DNA from: an uncultured Brachyspira sp.
Lineage (GTDB): Bacteria; Spirochaetota; Brachyspiria; Brachyspirales; Brachyspiraceae
NCBI RefSeq assembly: GCF_910578695.1
Contig: NZ_CAJTQJ010000010.1
Span: 1 to 61,654, forward strand
Direction of reading: 5' to 3'
Length of the DNA: 61,654 bases
Below are positions 25,273 through 33,204 of the stretch, piece by piece (position 1 is the stretch's first letter; each line of letters starts with the position of its first letter). The position numbers and the translations under genes are program-made. Under the pieces are notes generated by a model. That model did not search any database. It had not been told where the DNA came from and saw only the letters and a list, made by a program, of their open reading frames with translations.

Positions 25273-25926
25273 TTATATATTTATAATGCTTATTTTGTTT
25301 TTATCCAATTTAATAATATTTTCTTTTGATAATTTGCTTAATTCTCTTGATAATGCACTTCTGTCTGCAGATATGAATTCGGCTAATTTATCCCTATTAT
25401 AAGGTATTAGTATATTTGATGATTTTTGAATATTTGACATATATTTCAAATACATTATTATTTTATTTCTTAAGCTTTTCTGACTTAGAATATCATTTTT
25501 AAAAGCAAGAAATTTATTTTTATCTGATATTATCCTAAGAAGATTTTGTATAAGTATAATATTATTTTTATTAGAATAAAATATATTTTCTATATCTATT
25601 TTTAATATTTTACTGTCATTAAGCGATATGGCTTGTATAGAAGATATTTTATTTGCAGAAAATGCAATTGCCTCAGCAAATATATCGCCTTCATTTAATA
25701 TATTTACTATGTTTTTTTTAGCATCATCATATTCTTTTGAAACTTCTACTTTTCCTTCTAGTATAATATATATGCTTTCAACTATATCGCCTATATTTAC
25801 TATTATATTTCCCTTTATAAAAGATTTTTTTTGTGCTTTTATATTATTTAATATATTAGCTATTTCATCTTTTTCTATATTATCAAATATACTAGATTTA
25901 ATTATAGTGTTTATATATTTATTCAT
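25273..25926 (-). CDS. Crp/Fnr-family transcriptional regulator
   Basis: About 217 residues: a cyclic-nucleotide-binding-like beta barrel (IKGNIIVNIGDIVESIYIILEGKVEV, then LNEGDIFAEAIAFS) and a C-terminal helix-turn-helix (YNRDKLAEFISADRSALSRELSKL). No N-terminal cysteine cluster is present, so it is not an Fe-S Fnr; the YeiL/Ntc-like subgroup without a clear ligand is more likely. The open frame extends to 25995, but the family start (MNKYINTIIKSSIF) is at 25926; neither has a strong ribosome site. It is divergent from the transporter operon at 26116 and could regulate it. Confidence 0.85.
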   Translation of the reverse strand: MNKYINTIIKSSIFDNIEKDEIANILNNIKAQKKSFIKGNIIVNIGDIVESIYIILEGKVEVSKEYDDAKKNIVNILNEGDIFAEAIAFSANKISSIQAISLNDSKILKIDIENIFYSNKNNIILIQNLLRIISDKNKFLAFKNDILSQKSLRNKIIMYLKYMSNIQKSSNILIPYNRDKLAEFISADRSALSRELSKLSKENIIKLDKNKISIINI

Positions 25927-26043
25927 ATAATACCGAAAATAAAAATAATATTGTTTGAAAATACTAACATTTTTCATTAAAAAATCAATATACATATTAA
26001 ATAATTATATTTCATAATTTATTTTTTATATTTTAATTTTTTA

Positions 26044-26072
26044 TTGATTATATAAATTTATTTGACTATACT
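26044..26072 (+). promoter_or_regulatory. Promoter of the symporter-mutarotase operon
   Basis: -35 TTGATT (26044-26049) and -10 TATACT (26067-26072) with a 17-bp spacer. The predicted start site, around 26079, falls inside the inverted repeat at 26072-26097. Confidence 0.55.
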
Positions 26073-26097
26073 ATAATTGTTCACGTAAACAATTATA
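26072..26097. promoter_or_regulatory. Inverted-repeat operator of the symporter-mutarotase operon
   Basis: TATAATTGTT (26072-26081) and AACAATTATA (26088-26097) are perfect complements around the 6-bp spacer CACGTA. The site covers the predicted transcription start, right before the AGGAG of the first gene. That position is typical of a repressor operator. Confidence 0.6.
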
Positions 26098-26115
26098 ATT
26101 ATAGGAGAATTAAAT

Positions 26116-27645
26116 ATGGCTTGGCATTGGTTTGATTGGGTAGTGATATTTTTATATTTTGTCGCTATGTTTTTTATAGGGGTTTGGTTTTCAAAGAGGA
26201 CTAAATCTACTCAGGATTATTTTAATGCGGGAGCAAGAGTCCCTGCTATGGTAACAGCAATGAGTATTTATGCAACTGCTTTATCTTCAATTTCTTTCAT
26301 TGCCGTACCAGCTTCGGTTTATAATAACAGCTGGCTGCTTGGTATGGCTCCTACAGGAATCATATTGATTATTATATGGGTAGCAATTGTATTTGTACCA
26401 TTCTTCAGAAGATTAAATGTTACTACAGCGTATGAATATTTAGGATCTAGATTTTCTTATAGCATAAGGCTTTTGGGAAGTTTATCTTTTATCATCTTTC
26501 ACATCATAAGAATGGCTATAGTCCTTTATTTACCTACTTTAGCTATGGTAAAAGCATTGCCTACTGTTAATCCTGTTCTTGTAACAATGTTAGTCGGATT
26601 ATTTTGTGTGGCATATACTTCTATAGGAGGAATGGAGGCAGTATTATGGTCTGATGCTATTCAAACTTTAGTATTAATCTTCGGAGCATTTCTCATTATC
26701 ATAGTAGGATTTTCTTCCGTTGGCGTATCTGAAGGCTTCTCTATACTTGCCAAAGATAATAAGATGATGACCCCTGACTTTTTCTCTTTTGATTTTGCTA
26801 AGCAAAGTATATGGTCTATAATAATAGGTTCTTTTTTCGGTTCTATTTATCAATATATAGGCGGACAAGATGTGGTTCAAAGATACAATACTACAAAAAA
26901 TGAAAAAGAAGCTCAAAAAAGCTTGTTTTTAAATATCCCTCTTGCAATAACAAGTTCGATAATATTTATAGGTATGGGTTCGGCTCTTTGGATATTCTTT
27001 AATTCAGGTAAAAATACACTTCCTTCAAATATAGACGGAAATGCTATACTTCCATACTTTGTTATGGATTATCTGCCTATAGGAATATCAGGCTTAGTGC
27101 TTGCAGGTATATTTGCAGCAGCTCAATCTACAGTTTCCTCAAGTTTAAACTCAGTATCTACTTGTCTCACTAAAGATATATTGGAAAAATTAAAACCTAA
27201 TCTTACAGATAAATTTAAACTAAACTTTGCAAGAGCTTCAAGCTGGATTGTGGGTTTTATAAGTACATATTTGGCAGTTAAATTTTTAAAAGGCGGGCAG
27301 GGCGATATTTATTTATATTTTCAGGCAATTACAGGACTATTAGGAGGTCCTATAGCATCTATCCTCATAGCAGGTATATTCTTTGATAAAATTGAAACTA
27401 AAGCGGTGTGGACAGGATTTATAGTTTCTACTATTGTAGCTTTTTACTTGACAGATCCTGCAGGCATAGTTTCAAAATTAATACCAGCATATAGTAAACC
27501 TCAAGTATTTGAAATGTTAATTTCTTTCATAATAATAGGCATTGGAGTGGTTGTTTCTATATTGGCTTCTTTTGTATTTGGAAAACCAAGCGAAGACAAG
27601 ATAAAAGGTTTAACATATTCTACAGTTGTTAAAAATAATAAATAA
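26116..27645 (+). CDS. Sodium:solute symporter (SSS family), probable sialic-acid-type sugar transporter
   Basis: 509 residues with about 13 membrane helices in the LeuT fold of the SSS family. FYVAMFF-type TM1 is followed by RTKSTQDYFNAGARVPAMVTAMSIYATALSSISFIAVP (Na+ site region) and GGMEAVLWSDAIQTLVLI. The coupled genes (two kelch mutarotases and an SGNH esterase) are typical companions of sialic acid symporters, so N-acetylneuraminate is the favoured substrate, by inference. It is first in a four-gene operon behind a promoter with an inverted-repeat operator. Confidence 0.88.
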   Translation: MAWHWFDWVVIFLYFVAMFFIGVWFSKRTKSTQDYFNAGARVPAMVTAMSIYATALSSISFIAVPASVYNNSWLLGMAPTGIILIIIWVAIVFVPFFRRLNVTTAYEYLGSRFSYSIRLLGSLSFIIFHIIRMAIVLYLPTLAMVKALPTVNPVLVTMLVGLFCVAYTSIGGMEAVLWSDAIQTLVLIFGAFLIIIVGFSSVGVSEGFSILAKDNKMMTPDFFSFDFAKQSIWSIIIGSFFGSIYQYIGGQDVVQRYNTTKNEKEAQKSLFLNIPLAITSSIIFIGMGSALWIFFNSGKNTLPSNIDGNAILPYFVMDYLPIGISGLVLAGIFAAAQSTVSSSLNSVSTCLTKDILEKLKPNLTDKFKLNFARASSWIVGFISTYLAVKFLKGGQGDIYLYFQAITGLLGGPIASILIAGIFFDKIETKAVWTGFIVSTIVAFYLTDPAGIVSKLIPAYSKPQVFEMLISFIIIGIGVVVSILASFVFGKPSEDKIKGLTYSTVVKNNK

Positions 27646-27654
27646 GGTTTAATT

Positions 27655-28803
27655 ATGCGTTTATTGATTTATTTATTATCCGTCATAGTTGTTATAGGAT
27701 GTTCTTATGAAGAAAAGAATAATATACTATCTGACTCTAAAATGGATAAAAAAATAGTTTGGGAAGTAGGAGGACATTTGCCTGCACAAACGGGAATGGA
27801 AAAGAATATAGGAGTTTCCGGACTTTTATACGGTTCTCTTCAAGATAAATATATAGTAGCAGGAGGAGGCGGAAACTTTCCTTATGAATCTACTCTCAAT
27901 GGCGGGGCTAAAAAATTATATTCGGATATTTATATGTTGGAAGATAATAACGGAGCATTGCAAGTTATAGAGCATATTAATTGGGAAAATGAAATAGGTC
28001 ATGGTGCTTCCATAACTACTAAAGAAGGGATATATTATATAGGTGGGGCATCTAATCCCCAAGCTGATGACGATATATTATTTATTAGTTTAAAAGATAA
28101 TAAATTGAGCGTTGAAAAAGTAGGAGATTTGCCTTTCACTTTTCAAAATGGAGCTGCAGTAGAGAAAGACGGAAAATTATATATAATAGCTGGAAGACAA
28201 AATGGAAAAGCAGCTAATGAAGTTTATCAATATGATTTATCTACTAAAGAAACTAAAAAATTATCTCCTGTGCCTAATCAGGAAACAAGAACTCAGCCTA
28301 TTGCACAATTATTAAATGGAAGCATATATGTATTCAGCGGGGCTGATTCTATAGCATATACCGATGGATATAAATATGATTTTTCCAAAGATGCTTGGGA
28401 GCAAGTTTCGGATATTTCAATAACGAATAAAGAAAATATTACTTTAGCAGGAGGAGTTTCAATAAAATTAAATGAAAGTGAGATGGTGGTTATGGGCGGA
28501 GTCAATAAAAATATTTATGATAATGCAGTTTATAATTTGAATAATCTTAAAGGTGAAGAATTATCGGATTTTAAATATAAGTATTTTACATCAGACCCTT
28601 ATGAATTTAAATTGAATAGTGATATATTGATTTATAACTCTAAAACTGATAGTTGGAAAACATTAGGAGAAGTTCCTTTCAATCCTACCTGCGGACAAGG
28701 TTTAATACTGATAGGAAATAAAATATATTTTATAAGCGGTGAAATCAAAGCAGGTATCAGAACAGACAAAATGTATATTGGTACTATATTGAAAAGGATG
28801 TAA
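27655..28803 (+). CDS. Cyclically permuted mutarotase family lipoprotein, copy 1 (NanM-like)
   Basis: 382 residues: a lipoprotein signal with lipobox VIGC (Cys16), then a six-blade kelch propeller. Seen in order are GGHLPAQTGMEKNIGVSGLLYG, the glycine-rich blades GGGGNFP and GGASNPQADDD, and repeats ending in IIAGRQNG, YVFSGAD, VVMGGVNK and YFISGEIKAG. The family (TIGR03548-type) is related to N-acetylneuraminate epimerase NanM, which converts alpha- to beta-sialic acid before uptake. Ten bp after the symporter stop. A close paralogue lies at 29474. Confidence 0.88.
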   Translation: MRLLIYLLSVIVVIGCSYEEKNNILSDSKMDKKIVWEVGGHLPAQTGMEKNIGVSGLLYGSLQDKYIVAGGGGNFPYESTLNGGAKKLYSDIYMLEDNNGALQVIEHINWENEIGHGASITTKEGIYYIGGASNPQADDDILFISLKDNKLSVEKVGDLPFTFQNGAAVEKDGKLYIIAGRQNGKAANEVYQYDLSTKETKKLSPVPNQETRTQPIAQLLNGSIYVFSGADSIAYTDGYKYDFSKDAWEQVSDISITNKENITLAGGVSIKLNESEMVVMGGVNKNIYDNAVYNLNNLKGEELSDFKYKYFTSDPYEFKLNSDILIYNSKTDSWKTLGEVPFNPTCGQGLILIGNKIYFISGEIKAGIRTDKMYIGTILKRM

Positions 28804-28804
28804 A

Positions 28805-29440
28805 ATGAAGAATGTATTATGCTATGGAGATAGTAATACTTTTGGATATATTCCTGTACAAGAAGGACGCTATTCTTATGAAGATAGATGGACGGGAATA
28901 TTACAAAAATTGCTTGGACAAGAATTTAGAATTATAGAAGAAGGATGCGGAGGAAGAACTACCGTATTTGAAGATCCTATATATCCTCATAAAAACGGAA
29001 AAGATTATATTCTTCCATGTATAGAAAGTCATAAGCCTTTGGATTTAATAATTATAATGCTTGGTACTAATGATCTTAAAACGAGATTCAATGTTTCGGT
29101 GAAAGATATAGCTCAAGGAATGAAACAGCTTGTAAATATGGTTAAAACTTATGAATATGGAGTAGGATGTAAAATACCTGAAATTCTTATAGTATGTCCT
29201 ATAAGAATAGGAAAAAATGTAGAAAAAGAAGAGCTTTCTGGTTTTTCAAAAGAGGCTATTATGAACTCTAAAAAATTACCTAGTAAATATAAGTTTGTGG
29301 CTGAATTTCATAAATGTCATTTTTTAGATGCAGGAAAGTTTGCAGATCCAAGTACAGAAGATTCCATACATTTAACTAAAAAAGGGCATAAGGATTTAGC
29401 GAAGGCTATTAGTATAAAGATTAAGCAAATATTTAAATAA
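28805..29440 (+). CDS. SGNH/GDSL-family esterase
   Basis: 211 residues with all SGNH blocks: GDSNTFGY (catalytic Ser), GCGGRTT, MLGTNDLK and DSIHLTKKGH (catalytic Asp/His). No signal peptide is seen, so it acts in the cytoplasm. Between two NanM-like genes it could remove O-acetyl groups from sialic acid (sialate O-acetylesterase role), which is inference; arylesterase activity is an alternative. It starts 1 bp after the mutarotase stop (AAAAGGATG... supplies the ribosome site), so coupling is likely. Confidence 0.88.
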   Translation: MKNVLCYGDSNTFGYIPVQEGRYSYEDRWTGILQKLLGQEFRIIEEGCGGRTTVFEDPIYPHKNGKDYILPCIESHKPLDLIIIMLGTNDLKTRFNVSVKDIAQGMKQLVNMVKTYEYGVGCKIPEILIVCPIRIGKNVEKEELSGFSKEAIMNSKKLPSKYKFVAEFHKCHFLDAGKFADPSTEDSIHLTKKGHKDLAKAISIKIKQIFK

Positions 29441-29473
29441 GTTTTTTATAATAATTATTTTTAAGGAGAAAAA

Positions 29474-30631
29474 ATGAAAAAAATATCTTTAATATTATCA
29501 CTTATATTATTGTTTACTTTTGTGAATTGCTCAAATACAAAAGTAAGCAATAATAATGTACTTAACTCCAAAACAGATAAAAAAATAGTTTGGGAAATGG
29601 GTGGACATTTGCCTGCTCAAACTGGAATGGAGAAAAATATCGGCACTGCAGGATTATTATACGGCTCTTTACAAAATAAATATATAGTTGTAGGAGGCGG
29701 TGCTAATTTTCCTGAAGAATCTGTACTTAGAGGCGGTGCTAAAAAACTTTATTCTGATATTTATATGCTTGAAGATAAAAACGGAGTATTAGAAGTTGCC
29801 GAACATATAAATTTAGAAAATGAAATAGGTTATGGTGCTTCTGTAACTGTTGAAAACGGAATATATTATATAGGCGGTTCTTCAAATAGTGAAGCTGATG
29901 ATGATATACTATTTATCACATTAAAAGACGGTAAATTAAATGTTGAAAAAATAGGAGATTTGCCTTTCACATTACAAAATGGTGCTGCTGTTTATAGGGA
30001 TAATAAATTATATATAATTACTGGAAAGCAGTCTGGAAATGGAAGCGATAAAGTTTATGAATATGATTTAACTGCTAAAGAAACTAAAGAGTTAGCCCCT
30101 GTACCTAATGAGGCAAGCAGAACTCAGGCTGTTGCTCAAATTTTAAAAGATAATATATATGTATTTAGCGGCGGAGATAAAACAGCATATACAGACGGAT
30201 ATAAATATGATTTTGCAAATAATACTTGGGAGAGAGTATCTGATGTAGCTTTAAATGGAGGAGAAGGAATATCTTTGCTTGGTGCAGTATCTGTTAAGCT
30301 TAATGAAACAGAAATGCTTGTTATAGGCGGATTTAATAAGGCTATTTATGATAATGCTGTTTATAATTTAGGTACTCTTCAGGGAACTGCTTTAGAAGGC
30401 TTTAGGCAGGGGTATTTCGGAGCTGATCCTTATGAGTTTAATTGGAACAGCAATATATTAATTTATAACTGTGAATCTGATGCTTGGAAAACGATAGGGG
30501 AGGTTCCTTTTGATGCTCCTTGCGGAGAAGCATTAGTATTGATAGGAAATAAAATATATTCAATCAATGGTGAAATTAAACCCGGTGTTAGAACTGATAA
30601 AATGTATATAGGCACCATTTTAGCTAAATAG
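29474..30631 (+). CDS. Cyclically permuted mutarotase family lipoprotein, copy 2 (NanM-like)
   Basis: 385 residues with lipobox FVNC (Cys20), then the same kelch propeller as copy 1, sharing long identical stretches such as GGHLPAQTGMEKNIG and RTDKMYIGTIL. It has its own AAGGAG site. The duplication with an esterase gene between the copies suggests two substrates or two locations. A terminator follows at once. Confidence 0.88.
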   Translation: MKKISLILSLILLFTFVNCSNTKVSNNNVLNSKTDKKIVWEMGGHLPAQTGMEKNIGTAGLLYGSLQNKYIVVGGGANFPEESVLRGGAKKLYSDIYMLEDKNGVLEVAEHINLENEIGYGASVTVENGIYYIGGSSNSEADDDILFITLKDGKLNVEKIGDLPFTLQNGAAVYRDNKLYIITGKQSGNGSDKVYEYDLTAKETKELAPVPNEASRTQAVAQILKDNIYVFSGGDKTAYTDGYKYDFANNTWERVSDVALNGGEGISLLGAVSVKLNETEMLVIGGFNKAIYDNAVYNLGTLQGTALEGFRQGYFGADPYEFNWNSNILIYNCESDAWKTIGEVPFDAPCGEALVLIGNKIYSINGEIKPGVRTDKMYIGTILAK

Positions 30632-30655
30632 TATAAAATTTTTTATTTTTAGAAT

Positions 30656-30692
30656 AAGGCTTGCTGATTTATTTGGCAAGCCTTTATTATTC
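30656..30692. terminator. Convergent terminator
   Basis: AAGGCTTGC (30656-30664) pairs with GCAAGCCTT (30676-30684) around an 11-nt loop, followed by TTATTATT on the plus strand. It separates the mutarotase operon (+) from the selenium genes (-). Confidence 0.8.
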
Positions 30693-30905
30693 TGTATCTT
30701 TAATTGTTACCAATAATCCTGCAGACTCCAATAAAAATATTATATCCTCTTTTTTATAATCGTCTATATCTATAGCCATATTGCATACTCCGAATATATG
30801 TTCAGGAGCAGGACGAACTATAACTTCTATTCCAGCATCTAATAAAATTTTTTCAGCTTTGATTAAATCTCTTGGTGTTTGTAAATAACAAAAAGTTCTT
30901 GACAT
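30687..30905 (-). CDS. DUF3343 protein (selenium-trait associated)
   Basis: 72 residues matching DUF3343: FCYLQTPRDLIKAEKILLDAGIEVIVRPAPEHI, then GVCNMAIDI. The small family (putative Se/S-carrier-like) is often found next to csd-like and yedF genes in bacteria with SelD, exactly as here. It starts 2 bp after the upstream aminotransferase stop; AGGA lies about 9 nt before the ATG. It contains the conserved GxCxxA cysteine (Cys42). Confidence 0.88.
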   Translation of the reverse strand: MSRTFCYLQTPRDLIKAEKILLDAGIEVIVRPAPEHIFGVCNMAIDIDDYKKEDIIFLLESAGLLVTIKDTE

Positions 30906-30907
30906 AA

Positions 30908-32023
30908 TTAATTTCCTAATGCATTTATTAAATATTCTAAATCTTCTTTAGTTGTATAAGGAGAAAAAGAAAACCTTATAGCTCCGTTATCATTTTTATA
31001 AAAATTATGTGCCAAAAATGAGCAGTGAAATCCGTATCGGCATTCTATATTATAATTTTCATATAATGTATGAGTTATATTAGACATATTAATATCATTG
31101 TTAATAGTTTTTATTGAAAATAGAAAGCCCTGAATATTTATATCTTCTGACCATATAACTTTATATTTATTCATAGCTTCTATTTTTTTTATAGTATCAG
31201 CTACATCATTAATATCTATATTCCAATTAGGTCTGTTTTTTAATGCTGCTAAAAGCCCTATTATTCCTACTGTATTCGGAGTACCTGATTCATATATTTG
31301 AGGTATGTTATACGGAGTTTCATATCCGTCGCCGAAACCTCCGCCGAAATATGCAGGATTTAATTTATCAGGATTTTTTACATAAAAACCTCCTGTACCT
31401 GCAGGACCAAGAAGTCCTTTATGTCCTGTGAAAACTATGAAATCAGCATTCCAATCATCAGCTTTTATATTATGTATTCCTATTGATTGTGTGGCATCTA
31501 CAAGTAATGGTATATCTCCTATAGTTTCTTTTATTTTTTTTATAGGCTGTATGATACCGCTTATATTACTCTCCATATTAACAATAACTAATGATATTTT
31601 TTCTTTTTTTATTATATCAGATAAAGAATCTGTATCTATTATGCCATTATATAGAGAAGGTATAATACTATATTTTACATTTTTATTTTTGCTTAATTTA
31701 TATATAGGTCTGAGTACTGCATTATGCTCCAATGCAGATATTAATATATTTGTATTATTTAAATTTAATCCTATGAGTATATCATTTATAGATCTTGTGG
31801 CTCCTGATGTAAATATTACATTAGAATCATTTTTTGTACCTAAAAAATTATAAGCCAATAATTCACGGCATTCTTCTATTTTTTCTGTAGTTTCTTTTCC
31901 TCTTATAGTATTTACTCTTCCGTAAGTGCCGCCTATATTCATTAAAAAATTATACATTTCCTCTGCAACTTCTTTAGGCTTTGGAAAGCTAGTTGTAGAG
32001 TTATCAAAATAATAATTTTTCAT
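30908..32023 (-). CDS. Class V aminotransferase, cysteine desulfurase/selenocysteine lyase family
   Basis: 371 residues, PLP-dependent. It opens with YYFDNSTTSFPKPKEV, carries the PLP-binding lysine in TGHKGLLGP (about residue 201), and has the catalytic cysteine in YGFHCSFLAH (about 333). This is the SufS/CsdB-like subgroup typical of selenium clusters, where it would mobilise selenium or sulfur as a persulfide for SelD or for a molybdenum-enzyme cofactor. It sits between yedF and DUF3343 in one unit. The ribosome site is weak. Confidence 0.9.
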   Translation of the reverse strand: MKNYYFDNSTTSFPKPKEVAEEMYNFLMNIGGTYGRVNTIRGKETTEKIEECRELLAYNFLGTKNDSNVIFTSGATRSINDILIGLNLNNTNILISALEHNAVLRPIYKLSKNKNVKYSIIPSLYNGIIDTDSLSDIIKKEKISLVIVNMESNISGIIQPIKKIKETIGDIPLLVDATQSIGIHNIKADDWNADFIVFTGHKGLLGPAGTGGFYVKNPDKLNPAYFGGGFGDGYETPYNIPQIYESGTPNTVGIIGLLAALKNRPNWNIDINDVADTIKKIEAMNKYKVIWSEDINIQGFLFSIKTINNDINMSNITHTLYENYNIECRYGFHCSFLAHNFYKNDNGAIRFSFSPYTTKEDLEYLINALGN

Positions 32024-32037
32024 AATTCATTAATATT

Positions 32038-32616
32038 TTATGCTCTTATAATAGCAGAAGCATTAGCCATAGCCTCAATAATTCCAAGCATATTAGTCTG
32101 CTCCTCTATCTTAATATCTTTTAATTCATAGAATTTAACACAAGTACCGCAGAAAAATATCTTTATTCCTGAATTTCTTAATTCCTGCAATAATGTTTTA
32201 TAAGGCTCTTCAGTGCCTAAATAAACTCCTCCATTATAGCAGTATAAAGCCTCTGGTTTAGGGCTTGCATCTTTCAAAGCACCCAAAAATGATTTTAAAA
32301 GAAGTTCCCCAAGTTCATCATTGCCAAGCCCCATTACTTTTTTATCAATAACAGCTATAACAGGTCCTAAATGTTTTTCTTCATTATTTGAATTGCTGGA
32401 AGATGATAAATCTTTATTTTTAATAATTTTGAAATTTAATCCTTCATTAGTATATTTTATGCCGTTATTATTTAAAAAATCCGTAATATTATGAAATGCA
32501 ACTTCATCATCTATTAAAACTTCTATTTCTTCATTTAAATCAGCATTTGTTATTGCAGTTTTTGTAAGAATTAATGGTTTTGGGCACGGTATTCCTCTAG
32601 CATCTACTGTTTTCAT
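32038..32616 (-). CDS. yedF: Selenium metabolism protein YedF
   Basis: 192 residues in two domains. The N-terminal TusA/SirA-like domain opens VDARGIPCPKPLILTKTAI with the conserved CPxP. The C-terminal DsrE-like domain carries LGDEELGE-like GNDELGELLLKSFLGAL and the cysteine pair FFCGTCVKF. This two-domain form is the YedF family that tracks with SelD across genomes. It is first in the yedF-csd-DUF3343 unit, with AAGGAA 6 nt before the ATG. Confidence 0.92.
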   Translation of the reverse strand: MKTVDARGIPCPKPLILTKTAITNADLNEEIEVLIDDEVAFHNITDFLNNNGIKYTNEGLNFKIIKNKDLSSSSNSNNEEKHLGPVIAVIDKKVMGLGNDELGELLLKSFLGALKDASPKPEALYCYNGGVYLGTEEPYKTLLQELRNSGIKIFFCGTCVKFYELKDIKIEEQTNMLGIIEAMANASAIIRA

Positions 32617-32712
32617 CTTTATTTCCTTGATATTTCCTTTATATAAGATAAATCTATAATAAAATAATATATTAAAAAATACTTATTGTCAATTATATAA
32701 TAAAGCAAATGA

Positions 32713-33204
32713 TTAGTAAGTTTTAATAAAATAAACTATATAATTATCATTAATAAATGATGATGAAAAAATATTTCTGAATATATAAAATATATAATTT
32801 ATTATAATTGATTTATGTAAAATTTCTGTATATTCAGGATATAAGTACATAATTATATTCGCTGCAAAATAAATAACGGCACCTGCAGTAAATAATAAAA
32901 TAACAGCACATGCTAATCTGTCTATCCAAGATAGATAAATTACTTTTAAAATATCTTTTATGCTTTTTTCAGCTTTAGAAAGTATTACTCTTATGAGAGA
33001 GTAGGCTGCTATTAAAGATATAATTTTAAGTATAATGGAATGATTGAAATATTTTGACATATGATTATATATTAACGGTGCTATTATAAATGTTATTATT
33101 ATTGCTATTATCGGCGTAATAACGGATATTAATCCTTTATATAAACCATATATTAAAACAGCTGTTAATATTACAATCAGAAATATATCAATATTATTAA
33201 GCAT
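32713..33204 (-). CDS. CvpA-family membrane protein
   Basis: 163 residues, four membrane helices. The CvpA pattern is clear: NIDIFLIVILTAVLIYGLYKGLI at the start and SWIDRLACAVILLFTAGAVIYF in the middle. CvpA is linked to envelope integrity and colicin V export in E. coli; the mechanism is unknown. Its ATG overlaps the stop of the upstream receptor gene by one base (TAATG), so the two are translationally coupled. Confidence 0.8.
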   Translation of the reverse strand: MLNNIDIFLIVILTAVLIYGLYKGLISVITPIIAIIITFIIAPLIYNHMSKYFNHSIILKIISLIAAYSLIRVILSKAEKSIKDILKVIYLSWIDRLACAVILLFTAGAVIYFAANIIMYLYPEYTEILHKSIIINYIFYIFRNIFSSSFINDNYIVYFIKTY

